A stretch of 64,000 bases of DNA from Antitrichia curtipendula. Its lineage: Eukaryota; Streptophyta; Bryopsida; Hypnales; Leucodontaceae. Below, one piece after another: positions 45,451-59,301 of this stretch (its first letter is position 1; each line of letters opens with the position of its first letter). Location: positions 19,096,001 through 19,160,000 of the forward strand of contig OX579635.1 in the NCBI GenBank assembly GCA_951230915.1. The letters run 5' to 3'. Position numbers and translations under genes: made by a program. A model generated the notes under the pieces. The model made no database searches. It was not told where the DNA came from and saw nothing but the letters and a program-made list of their open reading frames with translations.

Positions 45451-48400
45451 CTAGCTGGGATGGCCACTGCTGCCATTAGGCATGGTATTCCAGACCAGCT
45501 CGAAGTCTTCCCCAACCGGCAGACTCAACCCCTGCAGCTCCATCCGGGAAGCATTCGCATCCACCGTCACTTGCACAGCTGCAAGACGCCCATTCACGCG
45601 CACACTGAATGGCTGCGACTGGACCCCTAGCACCGACACAGCATTGATCACCAGCCCTTGCAACAAGGCATACTCCGGCTGAGAAACAATCGATCTCAGG
45701 ACATAATGCCCATCCGTACGAATCGCCTCCAACCTCACATAAGAACTTTGTCCTGCTGCAACCATCATGTTGGGTTGCGTATCGTCGTCAAGATATAGAT
45801 GCCCAGTGGCGTACTCCCGGTCACTCCCCTGGCACACAATCGAATAAGGCGCAGCGCAAAATTCAGCGAAGTCAGAAGCTGGTGAAAACGCCACCAGCAA
45901 TGAGAATGGCGTTTTCCTTGCCATGGACGTTGTCATCGCGAATTCCTGCATGGGGAGGATGGATCCCTGGCGAACATGCACGTTGATGGTGTCCATGGGG
46001 GAAGGAAGCTCTTCCCAGACGCCGTGGTCCACAGCTCGGATCATCTTCGAAGGGTCGAAAAGGTTATACCAAATACCTTTCGGAAAATAAGCTTTGACTG
46101 AACTTTTTCCAGGCTCTAGTACAGGAGAAACGAGAAGATTGTTGCCCAGGAGGAACTGGTTGTCGATTGTCCAAGTGGCGTTGTCTGCTGGGTAGTGGAA
46201 GAAGAGGGGCCGAGCAAGAGGCGAGCCTGTTTGATGGGCTTCGTACAGAAGCGTATAGAAGAAAGGGAGGAGACGGTAGCGCCAGTGGAAGACGTTGGTG
46301 GCGGTGGTGGTGACGGAGCTCCAGAGGTAAATCTCTTGGGGGCCGGTGTGGATGTCGGAGTGAGAGCGAGCGAAAGGATAGAAGGCGCCGAGTTGCGACC
46401 AGCGGTTGCAAAGTTCCTCGTTGGTTTCGAAATAGAAGCCGCAGATGTCCGCGCCGACCATTGGGATGCCGAAGAGGCCGGAGTTGAGGAGGCTTGCAAT
46501 GGAGTATTTCAAGTCGCTCCAGGTTGCGCCGTTGTCGCCCGTCCAGTGGGCGGCGTGGGCTCCGGAGCCGATGAAGCAGGAGCGGGCTAATACAAATGGC
46601 CGCTTCTTGGTCATCTGCACATCCAAAACGCCACATTCAGGCACCCAAATTACAGAACTCACAACTCAGCTGCATCCTTCACACTTTCCCCATGTCGATT
46701 GCATCGAAATCTTGCATCTAATCCGTTAAAAATGCACAATAAAGTGCGCGTTTCTAACATTTCGACTTTGAATTCAGCAGTCCGTTTAGAAAGCCAAGTG
46801 AGAGTGAGGAGGCAATTCATTCTCTGACTCTACACATTATGTCACCACTTGGCCCCAGTCCCGTGTTTCTAATAAACAGTAATTAACCAGATGTGGAACT
46901 AGGACTTGCGATCATATGTTAGCAAGAATCTTTCATAGTGTTTGAAAATGAAGCTGAAAGCATATTCTGATAATGAGTTTGTATACAGTCGATTGGAATG
47001 TTAATCTGGGAAGGAGGAAAAAAAGAGTGGTGTGCCAAAAGCACTGACTACAGACGTGCAACTTAACCTGCTTGAGCGAATTCTCCAATGTTATTCCTTT
47101 TAACAACCAAGCAGAGTAGGAGCATGGGGATTAGCATATAGTTACCCTTTTCAAGGCCCTGTAGGTGGCGAGGCCTTCCGCCATGCCGTAGATGTTGTGA
47201 GTGTCATACATCCGGGAGCCATCGTGGTGTTGCGCCGTCATGGCCACGGTGTTCTTGTACAGCGGTTTGTGCGACCCATAGCCATTGATTTGGTATGGGG
47301 GATTGTCCCACCGCGTGAGCCGATCGGGATCGTTGTTGCAAGTCATGCAACAAACGTCAATGACGTCGCACGGCACCGCCGGGTCGTAGTAACAGTTAGG
47401 GCCACTGCAGAAATTTGCAGGCTCGTTCATGTCCAGCCACAGGCCGTCATATGGCACCAGCTTGTAAAACTCCTCCAGCTCTTTCGTCCACCAGTCCACA
47501 GCGTTGGGGTGCAAGAAGTCAGGAATGTGAGTGAATCCAGGCCAGACCTGCGCAATGTAATAGCCATCACCGGTTCCGTTTTTCATGAACACGTCGAGGT
47601 CACGCCCTCGTGTAAACGTCGCATAGGTCTCGTCTATCTTGATTCCTGTAGCAGTTAATCCTAGCATTGTGAGCTTCCAGCCTTCCACCAATTTAAATCA
47701 CAAGAAAACTAGAAATCATAAAATACAACCAGCTAGCTAATTCAAGGAGTCAATCGATTTGCAAATACGCTAGCCCCAACCTCTCTGATGAGACTGACAC
47801 GAAGGAGAAATTAAATAAACTTCGAACTGGACTTCCATGTGTTCACAATTTGACAAGCGGAAATTGTCCAATCAGATGTGGCACAAGATGACAGATTCTC
47901 AGGATATAAAGGGATGTGCAGTACCGACAGGGTAGTAGTTAATACAAGCAACTAACCCAACGAATCTCATAAAAGAAACTGCATTTTTCTTCTCCATTGT
48001 GTAATCTTGAGTACGATATAGAATTTTGGAAAAAATCGACATTCTAGAGTTGGCTGCATGTTTTGTTTCCACTAAAAACCTTGGCAACTGGAATGTTCAT
48101 TAAAATATAGCTTTGATGATGATGTAATTAAACTGAGAAGCTTTCGATTAATACCTGGGTCGAGGATCATGATGAACTTCTGATCCTTGTCGTGCAGACC
48201 TTGCACGAAGCTCCGCAATTTCTCCTCAGGGTAATGCTCCGGATGTAGGGTAAAGTCTTTGTATGCGTCCATGTGATCGATATCAGACCAGATAGATTCC
48301 ACAGGGAAATTGATCTCCTCATACTTGGCCATCACCGTCTCCAGCTCTTCGATGTTCTTATACCCATACCGAGACTGATGAAAACCTGGCAAGACCAGAT

Positions 48401-50183
48401 TCACGTCAATTTATGCCCCAAACCAATCAAAACAACATGTAATCAGAGAATTTGAATACTAAACCTCATCCCGTCTTCTACTGACTGACCCCAGTGCGCG
48501 ACATCAACCCATCCCTTCCAACACACTCGGTTGGCCATTAATTAATTAGCATGTTGCTCTTAAGAATCCAAAGCAGGACTTGGCTAAATGTCTATGGCCA
48601 CTAATATATCTTGGAATGGATATATGAGGCTGTCTGCAATCTCGTCAAAGTAATCTACAAACCTCCCACTTGCAAGAGAATTAATCCAAATCAACGAAAA
48701 TCTAGTAATAAAATATTCTGATCTCGAGAGAGTTCAGCTCTTATAGAACCCAAAGTGTGTTATCTAGTGAGCCCTAGCCAATTGAGGAAGCTCCCGAAGA
48801 CAGCACACACCTACATGTTGGTTTCGATCAACAGTTGCAAGTTTTGCAAGCGAAGAAATAGAATGTCCAAATTTTTGTTTACATTCTAATACAAGTAATA
48901 AGTATCCTTAACCTAATTTAGATCGAAACGTACCGAGAGACCAGTAAGGCATGGCGGCCGGCCGTCCCACGAGCCTCGTGTACTGCTCCAAAACCTCCAA
49001 CGGCGACGTCCCCGCGAAGAAGTAGAAGTCGAACACCCCTCCCAGCAGCTTGAACGTGAGCGCATCCCTCCCGAGCTTGCAATACTCCACATCCATGCCA
49101 TTCGAGTTCAGCAACAGCACCCCATGCGCTTGCCCGCCCTTCCGAACCTCCATCCAAAACGGGTACGTGCTGTAGAGCGGGATGTCCACGTTCCAGCTGC
49201 CGATGTCCGTCGCCCACAGCGTGTAAGTCCGCCCTGGGGAGAGTCGCATGCCGTCTGTCCTGGTGGATTCGCCCAGTCCGTAAAGGTGCGAGTTCGAGGG
49301 CAAGCGCGTGGAGATTTCCAGGTACTGGTCCTTGAATACCATGGGATGGAAGGTATTGTCCTTCGGTTCCGGCAAAGAGTTGAACAGAACCTCATTGTCC
49401 GCTTTGCGGGTGATGGCGAAGCTGAAAGGGTTTGTTGTCCAGGAGATTCGCAGCGGGTGGGAGGTGGAACGGGCGTCTCGGAGTGTGTAGGAGCCGTCTG
49501 GGAGGAGGACTGCGCTCGTGGATTGCCCAGTGAGAACGTGGTGGATCCGATCACGCGGAAGGAGAGAGTCCGGCATCTCCCACCGTGGGCGGTGCGCGTC
49601 TGTGATGTGGACATGCACGCGACCACCGTCCTCATACCTGAAACCAAATCAATCCAACTTGATCATAAAACCTGCTCAAGAAAGACCATTCTGCATTCAC
49701 GGGTACGTGCGAGACCTTGACTTGAGATTGAAACTGAGGACTCAAGTGGCGATTATAATGCAGGATAACAAGAGAACTAGCGAATGCAGGGTAAAATTGA
49801 GAACCGATTCAATATAATGCAATAACTACGTATTCAAGCGGGGGAGATGGGAAAGAGCTTTGAGTTCAACACACATCATTGACTACACCATTGAAAGTTC
49901 ATTTTACCAAGTTTGAAATCCACTATCGGTAGATCAGGGATAGAGCCGGTCTTACGTACCTGGCAGAGAGCTTGAGGTCTTCCAAGTCAGATCCGTAGGT
50001 CTCACTCCCACTGATGAGCTTCAAGTGAGCGACAATGCCGCTCCCATCGGCGAGTTCGTTGATATCAGTGACACGGTAACCAGCGCTGAGCTCCTCCGTT
50101 GCATTCACCGTGACCGGTAGAAAAAACAGAAGAAGCAGCCATGCTACTGTCAGCACGGGCATAATGGCCATGCCCAACTTCAT
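45451..50183 (-). CDS. Glycoside hydrolase family 31 alpha-glucosidase/alpha-xylosidase
   Basis: Secreted retaining exo-glycosidase releasing alpha-linked glucose from starch-type glucans or xylose from xyloglucan oligosaccharides in the wall. Five exons: 50183-49960, 49637-48934, 48385-48155, 47645-47146 and 46614-45451, all GT-AG and in phase, giving 941 codons with stop (940 residues; the plant family is about 900-940). A signal peptide (MAIMPVLTVAWLLLLFFLPV, cleaved near NA|TEE) supports the start at 50183; an in-frame ATG at 50324 would add 47 residues before it. Further motifs are YGLGESTR, PYWSLGFHQSRYGY and WSDIDHMD. The catalytic nucleophile is Asp about 458 in GLWLDMNEPANFCSG and the acid/base is Asp about 580 in HWTGDNGATW. 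GIPMVGADICGF is the conserved segment after it. WLDMNEP resembles alpha-glucosidases, but substrate cannot be settled from this alone. No defect seen. Confidence 0.93.
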
Positions 50184-52700
50184 GAGTTTACTGGAGCGAT
50201 ACTCGAAGAGCAGTATCCACTCTCGTGACCCTGGAACCAGAGCAGACATGATGACACGCAATTTAGTAATCAATCGCTCGGCACCAGCGATGTGAGGGGA
50301 ATGGGATTGAGAATGGGAAAACATTCAAGATCGAGGAGGAGTTGAATATGACAGGCAAGAACACATAAAGAGCATGAGGATGGTCTGCAGATCGACTGCT
50401 GGCGTGGTTCCCCAGGTGTAGGTGGCCCCATGTACCCTAAATCGCGATCAGAACAGACAGAGCTGTCAAACATAACGACTTTGGACGCTATTGCCACGCA
50501 AGGACTGCTTCTCCCACTCGAGATTGGTTGAAGCAAGGACCAGCGGCGGGGAGAGCATGCCAAGTGGAGCACTATTCATGACGGTACGAGCAAGGTCCTC
50601 GGAATTCGGTAGTCATTATGGAATGCCTATCTGGTAACAATTCAAAACCACCCTCGATCTAATGTGCGGTACATTCCCAAGCACAATTTCAGTTACCACG
50701 TTATTAATCTCATCAATGCATGCCTCCCTAGCCCCTGCAACCTAAGCTAATCAGATTCGCAGAGCAAGAACAATATGTGAGAGGTTCGATTCATTGACTT
50801 CCCGAACCCCAATACCCTATTTCACGTGAATAAGAGGATCATTCTGTTAACAGAGTTACTGAGTTGGTAATATTTCCGTAGCCGCATGCATAGAAATGCG
50901 CAGCAGCCAAGCCTACAGAGACATTATGGCTACAGAAATATTACCAACAGGCAGGATGACTCTGTTCTGCGTAAGCACCTCACGTAGAGACCATTAACTT
51001 TACTCCAGCAGACGAAACTAAATCTCTGATGACCGATCCATTACCACATTTTGACCTAAAACGTGGATCGAGGTACACACGTGACTTGGAAAAGGCAGAA
51101 GCATATACTCATTGTCAGCTCGGTCCAAGGACCCCTAATAAGACGTCGTCATACGAAATCGTCATCTTAAAATCCTCATTGAAACAGAGCAACAGCGAAA
51201 CAGTTAGAAGTTTAGCATCACCAGTGAAACAGATTCTTGTGCGGTCATTAAGGTCTCTCAATAGGGGAACAAATTAAAATATGACCAGAGCTAACGAGGG
51301 AAAGCATTCAGATCTGCCGAAAGCAACTACAGCTCAAGTCAGGATCAAGAGCCTGACGATCGAGCTCAAGGATCAAGAGCTAGCATTGTGGAGAAGTCAG
51401 ACAATGGTTTATAACACTTTTGTGTGAAATGTGGACAAGTATAATACCCTAAAGAATAAGGTGCTTCGTAACGGGTATAATAATATGAATGCAGTTGAAG
51501 ATTGAAGTCGAAACCACAGCAGCTTTTCTATCTCTCCTCGATCGGCTCACTGGCACTCCTCCCCACCATCATTGCCTCGCATCACACTTCCGCAATTTGG
51601 GTACTGCCGATCTCGCCACTCAATCCAGTCACCTGTCTTGGTTTCTCCAGAACCACAGTATCTTCCTCCAACGGCGGCATACAATACAACTTACTGACGC
51701 TTGGTAGACTCGGGGCGATCGACAATCACATTTGATCGACAAAGTGTCAAAGTAATCAAATGTTCACTTAGATCAGTTCCTCTTTTCAAAGTATTGAGGC
51801 CGTTTGACGTACGAAGTTCTGCACCACTAAGTGTCAAAATGTCGACAAAACCCACCCCCTTTCCAAGATCAAACTGGGGCTGCTGCTAAGCTACGATCAG
51901 TTGTAACTCAAAAATCCGTGATCCACGCGCAGGTCTAAAATTTTCCAACCCTGGTTCGAAAAAACTAACTGAACCCCAGACTGCTGCAAATCAATGGACC
52001 CACACTAAAAGGGATATCGCTCTTCAGAACCGACAAGATCAACGACTACCAGAACACCAAGAACATTCTACGTTTTACAAGCTGACCTTCAAACTTCCCG
52101 AGTTATATAGCCGCGACAAATCTCGAACTGCCCCGGTCCAGAAACTTCCAAAGTCGCAATGATCGAAGGAAAAGCGCAGCTTGCTGGCAGTGCTGCAACT
52201 GCTGTTGACTGCAAAAACAGAGGCTCCGGAATAAAATACAGAGCCCGTTATGGATGAAATTATTGAAGTTGACGCCTTGAGGGAGATCAGAAGATTTGCA
52301 AACTGTTTGAGAATTCAAATTCAAAGAAAATTTGCAACGTGTCCCAATCAAAATGGACTGGAAATTTTACAAGAACGCTGAGAATCTTCGCCCGAGGTGC
52401 GTTGGTTGCGGCAGAGATTGATTGCGATGGCATCGTGGCAAGATGATACGACATGCGCCTCACGATGTGGGTGGGATCGTGCGGTGTCGATGATCGCACC
52501 GTCGATGGCTCGCTCGTGGCCCATGCAATGAATCAGTCCCATGTTTGGGGAAAGGTACCCCTGGTGGTGACACGTGGTGGCGTTCTGGGCTGGACGGCGT
52601 TTCTGGGTCCCACCGTTTCCCCGCTAATTGCGGTCGCCGAAAAAATTACTATAACTATTATAACTAATTATAACTCAAATATTTAGAGTGTACAACTGGG
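50184..52700. other. Upstream region of the GH31 gene, no supported gene
   Basis: 50184-50580 is the probable leader and promoter of the GH31 gene. 51280-51480 has a short protein-like frame with a stop. 52100-52640 is GC-rich with frames on both strands but no domain I recognise. Confidence 0.45.
50840..50975. repeat. Hairpin with 21-bp near-perfect stem
   Basis: GTTGGTAATATTTCCGTAGC (50863 on) pairs with 50928-50948 with one G:U-type mismatch over 21 bases. A weaker outer stem (AACAGAGT with ACTCTGTT) and a 44-base loop follow. It lies about 680 bases before the GH31 start codon. Confidence 0.6.
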
Positions 52701-53444
52701 CCCAGCAGGGTGAATTTACCCCTGGGAAAACACAGGAATTTTTTTAATTGTCACAAATTTGCAAATTTGCAAATTTTGAATTCATAGGAGCAATCAGATG
52801 CCCCTAGGTAGATGGGAGAATACAAAATTAACATGGCTATATATAGGAAACTTTTTTTCAAAATTACCATACAAAACACAAGATTCACCTTGGTGGGTCC
52901 AATTCGTAGGACATGTTTCGCATTCTACTTGAGTATTCTCAAGAATTGACAATTGATAAAAGTATTATTTGGAAGAATATTTTTTAGATTCTACATGTAT
53001 GGTTAGATTTATCAGTGCTATCACCAATATATTTTTCATAAATTCTGAAAGAATTTTTTTTAATTCCCTCTAAATTTGATTGCAAACCAACTAAAATATT
53101 TTCATTTTTGGAGTAATTGTTGGAATGGATTTCAAAAGAAGTTCTCTTGGCATGGTGATTTTTTGAAATCTTTGTGTTCTTTATATCTATGATCTCATTT
53201 TTACAAATCCAATTTTAAACTAGAATCAATGCAATTTTAGCTTGGTCATCATTTGATATACTTTCACATTTGTAATTTTAGAAAAATACATATTCTAGTG
53301 ATACAAATCCAACTATTAAATAGGATTATAGGACAACAACATCATAAAGTATCTCCACAAATTAGGATGACTTTCATCCAAGCAATAATTAGAAAAAAAA
53401 CATGAGTCTAAATCTATTTGTTGTTTGGATCTTCAACACTCAGA

Positions 53445-53880
53445 GGGGGCACTTAGTTCTACTACAACAAACCATGTGCAAACAAATGGTTTCTAATAAA
53501 CTATAATTTCAACCTAAAACTGTAAGCATTGTGTAATAATGACTATAGGTTCCTATTGCCAACTCAATTAAAATATGAAATGATTTCTAAAAGAGGTTGA
53601 AAATGAACTAAAATGGCATGTTTTGCAACTCAAATAATTATAGAGAACACATTTAGATGACCATTGAATCAATATTCAACTCAAAATGAGCTTTCAGTAG
53701 AGTGTCATTTTTCGGAATTTTTTGTTCATTTTTTAGACAATTTTTTCTTATATAATATAGGGGTGTGAAAGTTATTTTTCAGTTCTACAATGTATCTTTT
53801 TATTTCAAAAATTTGTAACTAATTATTATTAATAAATAAAAATATCAATAATTTAAAATATAATTGATAAAAATATCAAT
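53445..53880 (+). repeat. 0.43-kb dispersed repeat, copy 1
   Basis: Highly similar direct copy of 60588-61005, from GGGGGCACTTAGTTCTACTA through AGATGACCATTGAATCAATA to AAAAATATCAATAAT. No coding frame. Its right end has a local tandem duplication of AAAATATCAATAATTYAAAA (to about 53895). Confidence 0.85.
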
Positions 53881-53895
53881 AATTCAAAATTTGTA

Positions 53896-56786
53896 CTTTA
53901 ACTTGACAATGTAGGAAGTACGGTAGGGCACTCTAAAAGCAATCCAACTCTAAAAGCAACCATGTACTAATACAAAGATACATTTTCTTTTCTTCAATTT
54001 ACCAATAGTGTACATTTAAGGAGGCGGTTGTTTTTAGTGACCATTCATTTCAACTTGTAGAAACAGAATAATATCCTAATAGAACATAATTATTCTATAG
54101 CATACTACGTTTGAACCATGAAAAAAATTAAGTAGGATAAAGCTATGCTAATTAATTCCTTACCAAACTAGGCAATACAATCCAACAATAATGAAGACAT
54201 TTTTCACCAACTAATTTTAATTGCAATCTACTCTCTACTCTTAATTATGGCCACAAAGGTTAGTTTGTTTTATCTCTTATTTTGCATTCTTTTCAAATTT
54301 GTTGTCATCCAAATCAGCTTTAATCTTTTTGCACAATTGACTATTTTTTTTTCTTTAGCTATACCACCAACTTAACTCGAACACGTACACAAACTGCAAA
54401 CTTCATTTAACATGACTTCTTTTGAAACAAAACCCATCATTTTCCAACACTAACTTGGACTCATTTCCTTCATATCTCCGAGCATATCTCTTCTAATTAC
54501 TTGCTTAATATAATTCTACTTCCTACTTAGCTTATTAAATTCTCCACAAGTACAGTACAATCCTTTCTCTTGGCGTTTAACTAGCTCATTCTTAATCATA
54601 TAACTTGGCAATAAACTTATTTAAATTTCCTTTTTGATTTAGAAATTCATGAGACTTTTATACTATTCTCTTTAAATTTCTATCTTTGAATTTATCATCC
54701 ATTTCAAAGATTTCAACATCATTATATGTGCACAAATCACTTGTTCTAACTTGGGCACACATTCTCAATTGATACATTCTCTTGCTCACTTTAATATATC
54801 AACTTAGATACGTAGACACATCACCTTCAAGAAATCACAAACAAATTCCAATTGGGACAACAAACTCCACAACATTTTCCATTCATGAATACACAATAAT
54901 TTTCAACTTAGGTGCAAAATTGATCAAACAATTAGGACGACAACAGCACAAGCAACAACATCAATTAATTTTAATCATGTGAGTCCAACAACTTTAGCAA
55001 GCACAATAATTCTAATTCAACATATAATTAAGCACATAGTTGCAAGACGAACTCTCGACATCCGCAACTTGACACAGATATATGCATTGCACATCACATC
55101 AACAAATATAGTAACACAATATACAATAAATATAGGCCAAAATCCCATTTATCAACTTTCTCTATTAATTATGAAAAGAAACAAATAGCCAACATTAGCT
55201 AGACTTGCACATTCTCTCAAGAAGTGGGTGAAAATCCAAATAATTAGAAAAAGTTGGCTAAATACCACGGCCTACCAAAGGGTGTAATTACCAAATTGAG
55301 TGTACACCCAACCATTAGAATTCAAACTTTGAAATTGGCACTACTAAAATACCAAGTAAGGTCACCATTCCATCCAGAATACTATCATTCCAATTTGGAC
55401 ATACAAAAGCAATCAAATAACACCCCACCTTAGAGAAGATTTGAGACCTCCAAAGGGCCGTTTCAAGGTTGTTTCCACTGCTAGGAACAGTTAGAATATT
55501 TCTTAAGTTAAAAATAATAAAATTTTATTAGTTTATTAAATATTTAAAAAAATGTTTTATTTTATTTCATTTGAAAATATTAAAATATTAATATTATTAT
55601 TTTTGACATGGCACAATCATGACCACGTCAGACTGTGCATGTGGTAAAGTTCCTAGGCTGGGAATGCACTAGAAACTTGTTGTCTTCTAATGTTTTCACA
55701 TGTGATAGGTAAAAACTGAACTAAAATCCCCAAATTAGAAAAATTCAATCTACATAATTCTAAAAATTCATAACTAATTCTATGAAGGGCCCCAAAATAT
55801 GAAACAACTTGGATTAGATGCCAATTCTATTTTTCTTCCTACGAAAAGTTACTTAAAACTGTTTCAAGGAGTTTATTTTCTTCCAAAATGCAATCAACTT
55901 TTAAAAGGTCACTTTGAAATCAGACTACCTTAGAATAGTATCAAAATATATACACTAATATACAAGCAAATGCATGGTTAGAAGTGGTCCTTAAAACTTT
56001 TAGGAATTAAGCAATAATTTGTTCAAAAGCGATGCAAAAATTGAAGACAATATGTAGTCAATTATTCATTCTATTTTTTACAATGAAATTGTTGAATTGT
56101 TACAAAATTTGGAAAGGAATTTAAAAAAAAAAATCTTGTTTATGATCATGTTTATGAATTATTATACTTATGAATTAATTAGAAAATTATACTTTTATGT
56201 TGCATATTATTTTTATAGGAATGGATTTATTTGACTATGTCATTCACCGAACCAATGAAGAAAGTTTTTTAACATTCTTTTATCCATTGGCGCCTGTCAT
56301 CAACTCACGTGTAGGACCATTGTGACTGTATTTCATGCTTTATTTGAGCTCATTGTTCCATTGCATGCTTGTTTACCGCATAAGGCGACCTATACCAAGG
56401 ACCACTCTTTCCGGGGTTCCACATCCATGTGGGCTTCAAATTCTCATTGCCATAGTCTCAAAAACTCACAACAAGGCCTCAAAGTTTTAAATTTTAAATG
56501 AGGTTCACTAGTAGCACAAAAAGAGGTTGAACTATTGAATCCTACTCTATGCTTGGATCATATCTGTTGAAAAAAATTCAAAATATTATTAAGTATTTTA
56601 TTGAATGAAATTTTCAGAAATTATCAAGCGGCATAATCAAATAGTGAAGGAATTTTTTAATTAAAATAATCTTGATTCTCACCTAAACCATGATGAAACA
56701 TAAAAAATAATATACATACCAAGGTGACTACTTTAGAAATGTAAAAAGTTCATAGAATATATAATGGAATGACATAGCATACAACT
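53896..56786. other. AT-rich intergenic DNA, nothing recognised
   Basis: No coding signal. Short frames at 54782-55188 are low complexity. A GC-richer island at 56280-56470 has no domain. Confidence 0.55.
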
Positions 56787-57245
56787 ACACTAAAGATGAT
56801 ATTTAGTGTCTTGTACACTAAATACGAAGGCATACACTAAAAGCCAATTACCCTATGAAAGTAAGTAACATTAAATGTCAATTCAAACACTAAATGTGAA
56901 CCAGAGTTGTCATATCAGACGGAATATCACTGTTCACGGACAGAATCGGACCGATTAGGGCTAGGCGGCTGCAAACTTCAGAGCCTTGTAACTTTTGCAA
57001 AAATTCTTCAAATCAGGAAAATGAGATGTTTTTCGGCATCTATAGTTTGCAGCCGGCATAGTTTACAGTTTCGACATCTCATTTTCCTGATTTGAAGAAT
57101 TTTTGCAAAAGTTACAAGGCTCTGAAGTTTGCAGCCGGCACATTCAAGTCTAACACTAATTGTGGACAAGTTCAGATTTAGTGTTGTAGCTAGTAGGGGG
57201 TAAAAACACTAAATGTCACTCAACACTAAATATCATCTTTGGTGT
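56787..57245. mobile_element. Fold-back MITE, 459 bp, with conserved inner arms
   Basis: Outer termini ACACTAAAGATGATATTTAG and its counterpart (ACACTAAATATCATCTTTGG) are inverted. Inner arms of about 60 bp (56967-57028 and 57072-57135) are near-perfect reverse complements, containing GGCTGCAAACTTCAGAGCC. Several ACACTAAATG words are scattered between. No coding capacity. Confidence 0.8.
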
Positions 57246-58059
57246 ACACAATTATAATGTATGGCATCGCATTCATGCTAATAGGTTGGCCATCAAATCT
57301 AAAATATCAGAGTCCTCAAACAACTCCTCTAGATCTTGATCATCCAAATCATTCTCTTTTTCATATACATCATCTATATTCGATATTGTATCAAATCATA
57401 AGCTCAAGGTATTTGCTTCTATAATGTGTGCTTGAAAATCTCTCTCAAATGCTTTAAGTAGTCCAGGTTTGTGCCATCCCTTGATAGTTGATAATCATGG
57501 CACCTTGCAATCCAATTGTTTTTCAAGCTTTAAATAACCAAGTGCATAACTTTTCTTGCAATGTTCTAATATTCAAATCAAGTCTAGTCTGCCTAATCCC
57601 ACTTTCTATCTATTCTTGATAGAAAAAAGAGACCATTGTTTGAAATGTATAGTGAAGCTACATTTAAGTGGCCTCTACAAAATCACATTAAAAAGTTAAA
57701 GCTTTAATGTACAATTTGCATAAATGAATAGAACACTGATAAAAGGATATTGTACCTTCATCTAATCTAAAAATTGTTTCGACTTATAAACCAACCAACA
57801 ATCAGTAAGTCAAATCCTTTTTTGCTTCTCAAATAGTTGCAGTTTCTACTTCACATCTTGAAAATATTTTAGAAGAATTCCATACACACACTACTAGCAA
57901 GTGCCAAATTTGACCTATGGTTTTCATTCATTATAAGATAGTAATCAAAGCTCAAGCTAAGTTTTTGTAAATGAGTCTTTGGCAAACATTTCACCGTTTT
58001 GCATGCGAAGTTAATTTGCATTGGTAGCAAAGTCCCATTCATTGTTGAAGAGACCAGGG
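57246..58059. other. AT-rich DNA, no gene seen
   Basis: Frames at 57239-57424 and 57869-58123 are short and without domain. Confidence 0.5.
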
Positions 58060-58340
58060 TTTTTTTTTTCATTTTTAATGAAGTGCCAAAGTGGCAATAT
58101 TGAATGTTATAGTGGTGCTCCAAATTTCAACATTCATCCATATATTGGATAGAAAAGTAACATCATAGTAGCCAATATCACATATCCATAATTCATTTTT
58201 CATCCATAATTTGGCGATTTCATCCTATTTATTTATTTTATTTGAAGTTTTCTAGTGATTTTTTACCTTTCTAGTACCATTTTTTCCCATATGCGTGGTG
58301 CCAGGCCATGAAATTTGGTGCACTTTTGCACCAAATGGCC
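58060..58340 (+). repeat. Dispersed repeat, copy 2
   Basis: AAGTGCCAAAGTGGCAATAT, TCAACATTCATCCATATATT and TGGATAGAAAAGTAACAT match the copy at 24960-25300; the tandem expansions of that copy are absent here. Confidence 0.75.
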
Positions 58341-58360
58341 AAAGACTGGAAGAGACGCAT

Positions 58361-58578
58361 CACTAGAAGAAACCCATGTTTTTTTTTACATGCCTTGATT
58401 TTTTATGACGGATTTTTTTGGACATCTATTTTGACATCTAGCTTGCTTTTATGTCAACAATAACATCCAATGAACATCATAAACAACATAAAAACAGCTA
58501 GATGTCAAAATAGATGTCCAAAAAAATCCGTCATAAAAAATCAGGGCATGTCAAAAAAAACATGGATTTCTTCTAGTG
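58361..58578. mobile_element. CACTA-like fold-back MITE, 218 bp
   Basis: Ends are CACTAGAAGAAACCCATG and its near reverse complement (CATGGATTTCTTCTAGTG). Inner arms GACGGATTTTTTTGGACATC and TTTGACATCTAGCT pair across a loop of about 60 bases. Flanks are CAT and TAT, a 3-bp duplication with one mismatch. Confidence 0.8.
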
Positions 58579-59301
58579 TATGTTGTGACTTGCAGTTTAT
58601 CCTTCATACCAATAATTCTAATGTCCTTAAATGCCTTCTCTCCCAAGTTCTTTCTTTAGACATTGGTACAAGATGAATACCTAAATGACATTGACAAAAT
58701 TACGTGCAAAATTAGTTCATGACAAACATTCAAAATTTAACAGAAAATACAAAATTGCCAACATTACAAGTAAAATAAGAGATGAAATTTATTAGTTTGA
58801 TTTGTATTTACCACCAAAGCGAGTAGAATATCATAAACTCTTGCAAGATAAGCTACTCTAAAAATCACCATTCCTTCTTAATTCTTCCAATCTAAAGGAA
58901 GTGTTCCACATAATGTGATTGCACACCTATAGTTCCATTTCGGCTAATGCTTCCAAAAAATTTGTGTCCATTCCACATTCACTTTAAATTTTCTTAGTAG
59001 CTCTAGTAATTGAGAAGATAACACTTCCAAAATTATGGGTTGTACAATTCCTACACTCAATAATTGTCTTGCATCTCTCACAACAATAAACAAGTCACAA
59101 ATTTCTTTTAATACCTCAAGACCTAAGGAAAGACAAGACTCATGTTGAAATGAGGGTACAAAGCTATTGTGTCTTTGAATATAAGGCAAAAATTTAGCTT
59201 CAAATCTCCTTCTTTAGTGAACTAATTGGCCATGGTACTTTGGCAAAGTCCATCAAGTAATCTTGTAGTTGATCCAACTTTCTATACAAACAAAAATTAT
59301 A

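Noticed and set aside
46064..46636. Arg/Pro-rich frames opposite or overlapping the GH31 last exon, and similar frames at 48908-49720
   Set aside because: Shadows of the real GH31 frame caused by its high GC content.
51282..51475. Helical frame of 48 codons followed, after a stop, by VDKYNTLKNKVL, resembling a coiled coil
   Set aside because: Too short and generic to assign; no flanking exons found.
52103..52686. GC-rich frames on both strands upstream of the GH31 gene
   Set aside because: No domain or consistent splice structure; could be a leader or promoter but nothing definite.
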